Positions 31,297-39,759 of a stretch of DNA of 64,000 bases are shown here, in pieces. The first letter of the stretch is position 1; the number at the start of each line of letters is the position of its first letter. A model generated the notes under the pieces. That model had not been told where the DNA came from, did no database searches, and saw only the letters and a program-made list of their open reading frames with translations. The translations under genes and the position numbers were made by a program. Source of the stretch: Cololabis saira (Eukaryota > Chordata > Actinopteri > Beloniformes > Belonidae); NCBI RefSeq assembly GCF_033807715.1, contig NC_084587.1:13373017-13437016 (forward strand), read 5' to 3'.

Positions 31297-32170
31297 TATA
31301 CAAATGACTGCTGTAGCACTTTTGAAAACTGTCACATACTGAAGTTCGCAGATGACACTGTTATAGTAAGCCTGCTGAAAAGTACTCAGACTTCACATGG
31401 TCCTGTGTTTGAATACTTTTTAAAATGGTGCGAGGAATCTTTTTTATCTTTGAATATTTTTAAGAGGAAGGATATGTGTATCGATTTCAGACGCGTGCAG
31501 CCCTCTCCTGTAAGAAAAGTGATTGAGGGTGAAGAAGTTGAAATAGTTGAGTCTTACAAATATTTAGGCACTATTATTGACAAACTGTCATTTGGGAAAA
31601 ATTCAGACTCGCTATATAAGAAAAGCCAGCAGCGCCTTTTCTGTCTCAGAAAACTTTTCAAATACCAGGTCGATTCTTCCCTGATGACTATGTTTTATCG
31701 TTCTTTCATCGAATCTGTCATCACTTTTTCTTTCATTTGTTGGTTTCAATCTTTAAAGTCAAAGACAGAAACTTGCTCAATAAGGTTGTCAGTCTAAATC
31801 ATCGGGTCGGCTCAACAAACATTACAAGATCTTTATAACAAACAGCTGATCAAGAAGGCAAACTCCATGTTGTCTGATTGCTCACATCCCTTACATCAAC
31901 AGTTTCAGTTTCTACCATCAGGTACACTGCTTAGACTCCCTTTTGCAAAGACTAACCGATATAAACACTCCTTCGTTCCCTCTGCTATTGTTCTTTTAAA
32001 TGCAGGAAGGAAAAGGTAGTGGGATGGAAAAGGTAGTGGGGGAAGCTTAGGTCTATACTACTATTGTAATTTATTATGTATATTTTATGTATATTTATCC
32101 ATTGTGTGCTTCTCTTGTCGCGAAACTAATCGCCCCCTTGGGGACAAATAAAGTCATTGATTGATTGATT
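31297..32170 (+). pseudogene. Rex1-like LINE, 5'-truncated
   Basis: An open frame from 31297 encodes the end of a reverse transcriptase: YTNDCCSTFENCHILKFADD with the catalytic F-A-D-D box at 31345-31356, then SYKYLGTIIDKLSF, QQRLFCLRKLF and FYRSFIESVITFSF. After a frame shift near 31780 the C-terminal LPSGTLLRLPFAKTNRYKHS and FVPSAIVLLN follow. This order is typical of Rex1 elements in the CR1 group. The 3' end has CCCCCTTGGGGACAAATAAAG and an (ATTG)n tail ending at 32170. Truncated at the 5' end within the palm domain, as usual for LINE copies, so it cannot move by itself. Confidence 0.8.
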
Positions 32171-32186
32171 GAAAATGAGATAGAGG
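32171..32186 (+). repeat. L1 target-site duplication, left
   Basis: GAAAATGAGATAGAGG, identical to 37753-37768. It lies immediately after the Rex1 tail, so L1 entered just beyond that element. Confidence 0.9.
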
Positions 32187-32369
32187 GGGAGTCACGTGGG
32201 TACGCCGAGCAAGATGGCGGCGCGATAGACGAGCTCCGCTCTCCCACCGATATTTACGATATTTTACTGTATGAAAACCCACAACTTTTAAAAAAATAAC
32301 AACCCTTGGTGTTCACGACTTATATTTAAGTAAGCCAGAGTGTTTTTTTTTTTTTTCCCTCGGACCTCT
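32187..32369 (+). promoter_or_regulatory. L1 5' UTR / internal promoter region
   Basis: Begins GGGAGTCACGTGGGTACGCC. It contains an E-box CACGTG (32193-32198) and CAAGATGGCGGC (32210-32221), a match to the YY1 consensus AANATGGCGGC. In human L1 a YY1 site close to base +13-21 directs correct start of transcription; the same arrangement near +24 here suggests a similar role, by inference. Confidence 0.6.
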
Positions 32370-33251
32370 ATGGCAACCACATCAAAATACTTCAAAGACT
32401 CAGCCCGCATGGCTACCAGAAAAAATCCTTCCCCGCCGGCTGAAGGAAAGAGAACTTCAAACTCGCCGCAGCCAGCGCAGCTGGAAAAGCAACCTGCCGA
32501 AAAAACTGCAGACATGGAGAATTTGTTTGCCGAAATTTCCAAGATGAGTACCACGTTGCAGGGAGTGGCGGCAGACATACTAACCATTAAAGAAACAACA
32601 AATGAGTTAAAAAATACGGTGAACAACATTCAAGACAGGCTGGGGGAGGCGGAGGAGCGGATCTCCCACCTGGAGGACACGACTGACCGGCTGGTGGGCG
32701 ACGGAGAACACGCTGAAAAAAGGATGGAAGTGATGTGGGATCGCATCCAAATGCTTGAAAACCACAGCAAGAGGAATAACGTGAGAGTATTGGGGCTGAA
32801 AGAAACCTATGGAACGAACGGCACGATGGAGGAATGTGTGAAGAAAATGCTGAGCGACGGGCTCGGAGTTGATGTTGAAGGTGAATTTGAAATAGAGCGG
32901 GCGCACCGAGCGCTCGCCCCCATCCCCAACGAGGACCAGCCGCCGCGGCCCGTGCTCATCAGATTCCTGCGGCAGTCAGCGAGGGAGAAAGTTTTGAAAG
33001 CTGTCAGAGTAAAACGGGGGCTTGAGTGGGAAGGACTGAGACTCTCCGTGTTTCCAGACATGTCGAGAGAGCTGGCTGAGAAGAGGAAGACCTTTACAGC
33101 TGCGAAGAAAACACTGCAGCAGCTTAACGTGAGATACACGCTGGCCCATCATGCAACTCTGCGGTTCACCTGGAAGGGGAAAACCCGGAGCTTTACGAGC
33201 GCCAAGGATGCGGAAAAATTCATCAAAGCAAATTGCAATGCAGATGGGTAA
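32370..33251 (+). CDS. L1 ORF1 protein, RNA-binding chaperone
   Basis: The 293-residue protein starts at MATTSKYFKDSARM. I chose this ATG over 32340, which would add a poly-Phe stretch from a T tract. Residues about 48-132 are a heptad-rich coiled coil (EERISHLEDTTDRL) for trimer formation. From about 135 an RRM-like domain follows (KRNNVRVLGLKE at 134-145), then a C-terminal domain (RPVLIRFLRQSAREKVL; MSRELAEKRKTF). This is the L1 ORF1p/Transposase_22 layout; human ORF1p is 338 residues. The protein coats L1 RNA as a cytoplasmic ribonucleoprotein and acts as nucleic-acid chaperone. The N-terminus (residues 15-45) is Pro/Lys-rich and likely disordered. Followed by ORF2 after 490 bases, so reinitiation or internal entry is needed for ORF2. 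Confidence 0.9.
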   Translation: MATTSKYFKDSARMATRKNPSPPAEGKRTSNSPQPAQLEKQPAEKTADMENLFAEISKMSTTLQGVAADILTIKETTNELKNTVNNIQDRLGEAEERISHLEDTTDRLVGDGEHAEKRMEVMWDRIQMLENHSKRNNVRVLGLKETYGTNGTMEECVKKMLSDGLGVDVEGEFEIERAHRALAPIPNEDQPPRPVLIRFLRQSAREKVLKAVRVKRGLEWEGLRLSVFPDMSRELAEKRKTFTAAKKTLQQLNVRYTLAHHATLRFTWKGKTRSFTSAKDAEKFIKANCNADG

Positions 33252-33741
33252 GCACTAATACCCTGTCACAAAGCAGAAACACTGCACAATAAATGCGGAA
33301 AATAGACTGATTTAAAAGTGGACAATGTGTAACAAACATCGGGGGGCGGGGCTGGGTTTGATTTTGCGCCGCCTGAGCTGAAAGCCGGGGAGAGCTGGCT
33401 GCAGGTGTAATATCCCACGGACCAGAACGTCCGTTGTTTTTCTTTTTTGTTTTGTTTTTATTTTGTTTCAGTATGGCTGGAGAAAAGCCGGGGGCCCCAA
33501 CTAACGTTTTGTGGGGCTTTTTTAAGTTTAGTTTTTTGTGTTTTTTCTTTTCTTATTATAAAAATGTTAAAGTTTACAATGCTGTTCACATGGTTTGTGT
33601 AGAGTTGTTTCTGGTGGCGACAGACAAAACTGGCAGAGAGAAAACTGAGATATTGAGATTACATGAGACACTAGTAGGGGACATAGCCAATATTGTTTTA
33701 ATTGGAATTTCACAAGATATTATTTTTTTTCTTACATTAAT
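33252..33741 (+). other. L1 inter-ORF spacer
   Basis: Longer than the 63-bp spacer of human L1. It has a GC-rich stretch at 33338-33400 (GGGGGGCGGGGCTGGGTTTG) and then a T-rich region. A 103-codon frame (33434-33745) fills the T-rich part and overlaps the ORF2 start by four bases, ending ATGAG. It has a hydrophobic, poly-Phe start and no domain I recognise; probably not functional, although the ATGA overlap could matter for ORF2 translation. Confidence 0.6.
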
Positions 33742-36700
33742 ATGAGTAGGAATTATGTCACATGCATAAGCTGGAACATCAATGGATGTGGAAATCCTGC
33801 AAAAAGAGGGAAGGTATTGACTTATTTAAAGCATAATAAGGCTGACATTGCTTTTTTACAAGAAACACACTTTGTAAAAGAAGAGGCAGTCAAACTGAAA
33901 CGGGGCTGGGTTGGACACATTTTTCACAGTTCTTTCTCTAGTCAACGGAATGGGGTAATCATATTGGTGAACAAAAACCTGAGTTTTATTTTACTCAAGG
34001 AGGTTAAAGACGATGAGGGCAGAATGATATGCGTACAGGCGCTGATAAACGGGACTAAGATGACACTTTGCAACATTTATGCACCAAATAAGGGGGATCC
34101 AAACTTTTTCCATGAAGTAAATAAGACATTGGGTGAAGCAGAGGGCCAGATAATATTAGCAGGAGATTTTAATCAAGTTTCAGATCCCTTTCTGGATAGG
34201 AGCAAATTTAGTGGTCCAATAATATCTAAGGATAGAGCTGCAATGCATATGTTAAGTGAGGATATGGGATTGGTGGACATATGGCGACTGATAAATCACA
34301 GTGACAGGGAATATACCTTTTATTCACACTGCCACCAATCCTATTCCAGGATCGATATGTTTTTGATATCAAGCACTATAATAAAACAAGTCGTTAATTG
34401 TAAAATTAATGCGATGGCTCTCTCAGACCATGCAGCAGTTGAGCTTAACATTGACATAAATACTGACACTGAGAAAAAAGGTAGATGGAGAATGAATACT
34501 TCATTATTACAGGATGAAACCTTCAACCGTTTGTTGAAGGACGAGCTGATATCTTTTTTTGAAATTAATGCTGGCAGTGCAACCTCAAAAGCGATGGAAT
34601 GGGAAGCTTCTAAAGCGTACATTAGGGGGAAAATTATAGCATATTCATCTAAAAAGAAAAAAGATGACATGAAGAAAATAGAGGAATTAGAATCTGGAAT
34701 TAGAAGCCAGGAAATTGAACTATCAAAAAACTTCACAGATAAATCATATCGAGACATATGTAAGCTTAAGTTTCAACTTCAAGAAATTTATAATAAAAAA
34801 GTGCAATACGCTCTATTTCGGCTGGGGACAAATTTCTACGAAGGGGGAGAGAAGACAGGTAAGCTGCTTGCCAGACAACTAAAACAACAAAATTCCTACA
34901 GTGTAATTCCAGCAATTAGGAAAGGAGATGAAACGGTTTCTTCGACAAAAGAAATAAATGAGGTCTTTCAACAGTTCTACAAAGAACTATATACATCGGA
35001 CATCAGTCCCAAACAAGAAGAACTGACAGATTTTTTCTCTAATATTAATATGCCTAGATTGACACCAGAACAGGTGGAACTATTAGATAATTTAATAACA
35101 GAGAACGAAATCAGGAATGCAATTTCAGGTATGAAATCGGGGAAATCCCCGGGTCTTGACGGATTTCCGGTGGAATACTACAAGCAGTATATAGATATCT
35201 TAGCACCAAAATTACAAGAGATATACAATGAAGCTTTTGAAATAGGAATCCTCCCCCCGACTTTTAATGAGGCCTTAATATCAGTGATACCCAAAAAAGA
35301 TAGAGATACCACAAACCCTGCTAACTACCGACCTCTAAGTTTGATAAATCTGGATTGTAAGATCCTAACTAAGATCCTGGCTACACGTCTGGAGAAGGCC
35401 TTGCCGAACATTATACACTCTGACCAAGTCGGATTTATGAAAAATAGGTCCTCGACCGACAACATGAGAAGATTACTGCACCTAATTTGGCTGAATAGGA
35501 CAGTAAAAGACCCAGTTGTTGCCCTCTCACTTGATGCGGAGAAGGCTTTTGACAGAGTGCAATGGGAATTTCTATTTGCAGCCTTGTCACATTTTGGATT
35601 TGGACCAACCTTTATTAAATGGATTAGAACTATATACAAAAACCCTAAGGCAGCGGTGATAACAAATGGGGTAATCTCACCTCCTTTTAACCTCACCAGA
35701 GCTACTCGACAGGGCTGTGCTCTGTCACCGCTGCTGTTTAATATTGTACTGGAACCGTTAGCTATTGCCATCAGAGCCAATACAGCTATTAGGGGGGTGG
35801 AAGGAGGAGGGAAAGAGCATAAACTATTATTATACGCGGACGATATTCTGATGCTGATAAAAGACCCATTATATTCAATACCACATCTGATGGACACAAT
35901 ACAATCTTACTCCAAATTATCAGGATATAAAATTAATTGGACAAAATCGGAAGCGATGCCGATATCCGGATTATGTAATTCAAATTTACTGACAAGTTCC
36001 GGCTTTAAATGGATACCAAAAGGGATGAAATACTTGGGAATCAAACTTAGCAATGATGTGGAGGAAATATCTTCATTAAATTTAGAACCATTATTGCAAA
36101 AAATTAAAACTAATTTGGAAAAATGGGGGAAACTAAGGCTAACATTATGGGGGAAGGTCAATGTGATAAAAATGGTGGTTACACCGCAAATTAATTACGT
36201 GCTAATGATGTTGCCAATAACTGTACCTCCTCAAATCTTTAAACAGTATGATACAATAATTAAAGAATTCTTATGGGACAGGAAGAGGCCCAGAATTAAA
36301 TTTAGTAAAATGTGCTCTCCTAGAGACAGAGGAGGGCTGGGATTGCCAGACCCGAGATTGTATTATGTCTCCTTTGAAATGGCCAAAATTGCCTATCACT
36401 GGAAAAAAGACAACCAGCTAGAGTGGGTTACTATTGAAAACAAGCTGTCATCCCCTTTCACTCCTATTGATAGGTTCTCACAGTCCTCACAGAATGTAGT
36501 GAACCCTATTATGTCTCACTCCAAAGAGATCTGGATCAAAATACATAAAATGCATAAATTATCACATTTTAAACAAATATATTCTTCTCTGTGGCATAAT
36601 CCCATGATTAGCATAGGGAAGACGTCAGTTTATTGGAAGGAATGGCACCGTAATGGACTATGTCATATTGCTGATTTATATGAGGAAGGGGTGTTTATGT

Positions 36701-37500
36701 CGTTTTCTGATGTAAAAAGAAGGTACAATCTCCAAGGAAAAGGACATTTCTGGAAATATCTGCAGATCAGAGACTGTATCACATCCAGGATTCCGTACAA
36801 GGATGGAAATCACATCGTGGACTATTTCAAACTACCTACTGAGTGTCACAGAGCCGGTATATTTTATAGAACAACCAGCCAGTTGCTCAGTGATGACTGT
36901 TGGGGCCTGAAATTAGCATGGGAGAGAGACCTGGGATGTTTGATGGATAAGGAGGAATGGCTGAGAATTATATCTAAAAATGGGAAATACATTAGGGAAG
37001 CTAAAGGGAAGTTTACACAGTATAAAATAACACATAGGTATTACTGGACTCCACATAGACTTAACAGAGCAGGCATAACAAATGATAACTTGTGTTGGAA
37101 ATGTCAGACACACATAGGTACTCTACTACACTGCATCTGGGATTGTCCTGTCATCCTGCCTTTCTGGAAAGCGGTGGTGAACAATCTGAGCAACTGGTTG
37201 GGAAGTGACCTACCGTTATCTCCCAGAATATGCCTATTAGGGGACAGAAGCCAAATACGCAATATAACAGGCGGACAATTCTCTGTAATCATGGCAGGGA
37301 CTACAACGGCTGCCAGGACGATTCTGAAACTGTGGAAAACACCAAAACCCCCTGAACTGAAAGAGTGGATAAACATCATGATAAAGACGGCTTCGTATGA
37401 ACTCATGCTCAATAGGTTGAACAATACAGACAAGACCAAGACACCAGACTGGGACTCTTTCTGGGCTCACATCGCACTACCTGATGATTCTACAGTATGA
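33742..37500 (+). CDS. L1 ORF2 endonuclease/reverse transcriptase
   Basis: 1252 residues (human ORF2p 1275). The APE-type endonuclease occupies about 5-235, with N12 (SWNING), E41 (QETH), Y113, D142 and N144 (GDFN), T192, D205 (SRIDMF) and S228-D229-H230, all expected ligands and catalytic residues. The reverse transcriptase spans about 450-780: KSPGLDGFPVEYY, NYRPLSLINLDCK, motif A SLDAEKAFDRV with D598, RQGCALSPLLFN, motif C YADD at 698-701, and KYLGIKL. A C-terminal zinc-knuckle-like C-x2-C-x8-H-x4-C sits at C1118, C1121, H1130, C1135. The protein nicks target DNA and primes cDNA synthesis at the nick. No stops or frame shifts. L1 clade is clear; the subclade (fish L1 versus Tx1-like) is not fixed. 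Confidence 0.95.
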   Translation: MSRNYVTCISWNINGCGNPAKRGKVLTYLKHNKADIAFLQETHFVKEEAVKLKRGWVGHIFHSSFSSQRNGVIILVNKNLSFILLKEVKDDEGRMICVQALINGTKMTLCNIYAPNKGDPNFFHEVNKTLGEAEGQIILAGDFNQVSDPFLDRSKFSGPIISKDRAAMHMLSEDMGLVDIWRLINHSDREYTFYSHCHQSYSRIDMFLISSTIIKQVVNCKINAMALSDHAAVELNIDINTDTEKKGRWRMNTSLLQDETFNRLLKDELISFFEINAGSATSKAMEWEASKAYIRGKIIAYSSKKKKDDMKKIEELESGIRSQEIELSKNFTDKSYRDICKLKFQLQEIYNKKVQYALFRLGTNFYEGGEKTGKLLARQLKQQNSYSVIPAIRKGDETVSSTKEINEVFQQFYKELYTSDISPKQEELTDFFSNINMPRLTPEQVELLDNLITENEIRNAISGMKSGKSPGLDGFPVEYYKQYIDILAPKLQEIYNEAFEIGILPPTFNEALISVIPKKDRDTTNPANYRPLSLINLDCKILTKILATRLEKALPNIIHSDQVGFMKNRSSTDNMRRLLHLIWLNRTVKDPVVALSLDAEKAFDRVQWEFLFAALSHFGFGPTFIKWIRTIYKNPKAAVITNGVISPPFNLTRATRQGCALSPLLFNIVLEPLAIAIRANTAIRGVEGGGKEHKLLLYADDILMLIKDPLYSIPHLMDTIQSYSKLSGYKINWTKSEAMPISGLCNSNLLTSSGFKWIPKGMKYLGIKLSNDVEEISSLNLEPLLQKIKTNLEKWGKLRLTLWGKVNVIKMVVTPQINYVLMMLPITVPPQIFKQYDTIIKEFLWDRKRPRIKFSKMCSPRDRGGLGLPDPRLYYVSFEMAKIAYHWKKDNQLEWVTIENKLSSPFTPIDRFSQSSQNVVNPIMSHSKEIWIKIHKMHKLSHFKQIYSSLWHNPMISIGKTSVYWKEWHRNGLCHIADLYEEGVFMSFSDVKRRYNLQGKGHFWKYLQIRDCITSRIPYKDGNHIVDYFKLPTECHRAGIFYRTTSQLLSDDCWGLKLAWERDLGCLMDKEEWLRIISKNGKYIREAKGKFTQYKITHRYYWTPHRLNRAGITNDNLCWKCQTHIGTLLHCIWDCPVILPFWKAVVNNLSNWLGSDLPLSPRICLLGDRSQIRNITGGQFSVIMAGTTTAARTILKLWKTPKPPELKEWINIMIKTASYELMLNRLNNTDKTKTPDWDSFWAHIALPDDSTV

Positions 37501-37727
37501 ATACCTCCCTCCGATTGTACCATATCCGGCACTATAGTCCAGTGTACTCTACAGCTATGGATCCATCAATATGCTCTCTTTACGAACAGTAATGCTCACG
37601 CTGCATCTTTAGTTTGCATCTTTAGTTTATTTTGGTTTTGCTCTGACACTGATATTACATGTAATGTGTATAATAAGAAATGTCTCATAATGTTAAGTTT
37701 TGTACTGTCTAACACCAAAGAATAAGA

Positions 37728-37733
37728 AATAAA
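37728..37733 (+). terminator. L1 poly(A) signal
   Basis: AATAAA lies 13-19 bases before the terminal A7 tract (37746-37752) that ends the element, as expected for an L1 transcript end. Confidence 0.75.
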
Positions 37734-37752
37734 AACTTGAATTACAAAAAAA

Positions 37753-37768
37753 GAAAATGAGATAGAGG
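37753..37768 (+). repeat. L1 target-site duplication, right
   Basis: GAAAATGAGATAGAGG, exact match to 32171-32186, directly after the A tail. Confidence 0.9.
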
Positions 37769-38160
37769 AAAACATTAGTAAGTAGTCCTAAACAAGTAAA
37801 AGGAGACTCAGTTAAAAGCTAATTTAAAAAGGTGAGTCTTGAGCCGACCTTTAAAAGCATGGACAGACTCTGCGGCCCTGAGTTCCTCCGGCAGGCTGTT
37901 CCACCGGCGTGGGCCATAAAAGTGAAATGAAGCTTCACCAAAGGTTTTGGTTCTAACTTTGGGAACAGATAAAAGACCAGTACCGGAGGATTTCAGGGTC
38001 CGCGAGGGCCGATATGGTAAAAGCAGGTCTGAAAGATAAGAAGGGCCAAGGCCGTTAAGACACTTAAAAACAAGTAAAAGAACCTTAAAATCAATCTTGA
38101 AGCGTACAGGGAGCCAATGCAGCGATTCTAAAACTGGTGTAATGTGAGCCCGCCTTCCAT
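37769..38160 (-). pseudogene. LINE C-terminal relic (minus strand)
   Basis: The minus frame ending at 37808 encodes RRAHITPVLESLHWLPVRFK, then IDFKVLLLVFKCLNGLGPSY, LPYRPSRTLKSSGTG, RRWNSLPEELRAAES and FKGRLKTHLFKLAFN. This is the well-conserved C-terminus of an L2-like fish LINE reverse transcriptase. About 115 codons are open without damage. Codons upstream of 38160 (minus) do not fit, so the element is 5'-truncated there. Its 3' UTR continues to 37769 and, beyond the L1 and Rex1 insertions, probably to 30540. Confidence 0.75.
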
Positions 38161-38251
38161 TTAACATTTCTTGCCGTGTGCGTCGACTCTGAGGGTTTGC
38201 GTTGACGGAGAAGCTCTGTGTTGCAATGATGTCGATTCTTTGCAGAAGCAT

Positions 38252-39251
38252 AAATTAGGTTTAAGCTGGAGTATTATCATTTCTGGTTGAATCATCTGGC
38301 TGTGTTAGTCTTAGTATAGTAAACTTATTTTAGTTCAGTTTCAGTTGGAAATAACCTGTTTAAAAATACATTTTAACAGGTTACACAAACAAAGTTTTCT
38401 AACAACATGGAAAAGTACTGACTGGAGGCTGAAAAATTACTAAATTTGCAGTATGATTGTTACTGTTTATTGCTTTAGAAAACATTCTGGTCCATTCCCT
38501 GGGTTTTTTCCTCTTTTTGATTAAGGATTTGGTGCTAAAAATAACCAAACTGTTTGTTCACGCCACTCTACCAGTTGATGTAATTTCAAATGGATGACAT
38601 TTAAAAACACTTCTGCTGCATGCCCAGTGATTCACTGATTAGATGAAAAGATATTAATAGGCCTTTGAAGATCAGCTCTGATTGGTAATAAGTGAGTCAC
38701 TGCCATCGCTCGTATCCAGAAGCAAAAAAACAACAAAAAACATGGATAAAAACAAAACCAAAGAGCAAACATTTTCTTCTGAAGATGCTTTCCTCTTGTT
38801 CCAGTGATCATTAATTAATAAGTATCACAAGAATTTCAAAAGCATGCTTTGCTCTTACAACTGATCATTAGTGGGTGTCAACAAAGCTTACCGGGAATTG
38901 GGACTCAGTCCTAGTAGTGATAAAGGCTATGGTTTTAACGAGAGACCTCTACGAAGACAATGCTGCAGCTTTTGTTAAACTAAATACTTAAATTAATTAA
39001 ATTAAATCAAAGGCTGATGGGAGTAAACTGAGTAAAACTGGGAATAAAAGGCTGATGGGAGTAAACTGAATATAATTGTGTGGAAAGATCAAAAACATTG
39101 AATTCAGCATAATGTGGTAACAACTGTCTCGTTTATCTCTGTTACCTTACTGGGAATTGCATTCAGTATAATTTACTATAAATGAGTAATAATGACCCAA
39201 GAGAAACTGTTAAGCAATCTTAACCAAGTCTTAAGCAGTGAGGACACTCAA

Positions 39252-39256
<5 letters not shown>
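38252..39256. other. no gene seen
   Basis: AT-rich. An 18-base phrase GGCTGATGGGAGTAAACT is directly repeated at about 39012 and 39051. Nothing else supported. Confidence 0.4.

Positions 39257-39339
<83 letters not shown>
39257..39339. repeat. (CA)n microsatellite
   Basis: About 41 uninterrupted CA units. The poly-(His-Thr) ORF is an artefact. Confidence 0.95.
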
Positions 39340-39342
<3 letters not shown>

Positions 39343-39759
39343 ATAATAATGCATGTAAACTGAAACCAGGAGCAGATAAAATGGAGGTAAACTAAAAACA
39401 GGAGTGATGAATTGTCATGTGATCATTAATTTAAGTGTGATTCCATTTAATCTATTGTAAAGTAATGTTTTGCATTTACAACACAAAACTGCTATTTAGC
39501 ATTTAATGAAACTTTCATTTTATGTAAATAAACAAATAATAGTAGTGAAAGAAAAACGGACTGAAAAAGAGTTAATTTTATTAATTTCACTCACATTTGT
39601 TTTATGATGATCACTGCTCATTTTATCTTATCATTACAACGTTCAAAACTCATTTTGATTTACCGCTTGTTTTAAAATCACTGTTTTAATCAAATCATAC
39701 TAATATTTATCACATCATGTGACAATTTTTCACTGCTGTTTCAGTTGATCTCCTTTTTA

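Larger units (their letters stand above)
32187..37752 (+). mobile_element. full-length L1 retrotransposon
   Basis: A 5566-bp element with a 183-bp 5' UTR, ORF1 (32370-33251), a 490-bp spacer, ORF2 (33742-37500), a 252-bp 3' UTR with AATAAA at 37728 and a short A7 tail. It is flanked by a perfect 16-bp target-site duplication. Both ORFs are uninterrupted and the visible endonuclease and reverse transcriptase residues are intact. ORF2 has L1-type order: APE endonuclease, reverse transcriptase, Cys-rich end. All reading frames on the opposite strand are shadows. The lack of decay against the worn neighbours indicates a young copy, possibly still active; activity itself cannot be read from sequence. 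Confidence 0.93.

Noticed and set aside
32288..33139. Minus-strand ORFs opposite L1 ORF1
   Set aside because: Shadows of ORF1; no independent signals.
34341..37470. Minus-strand ORFs of 66-190 codons inside the L1
   Set aside because: They lie opposite the intact ORF2, have no domains and are shadows of its codon use.
39192..39395. His-Thr repeat ORF
   Set aside because: CA microsatellite artefact.
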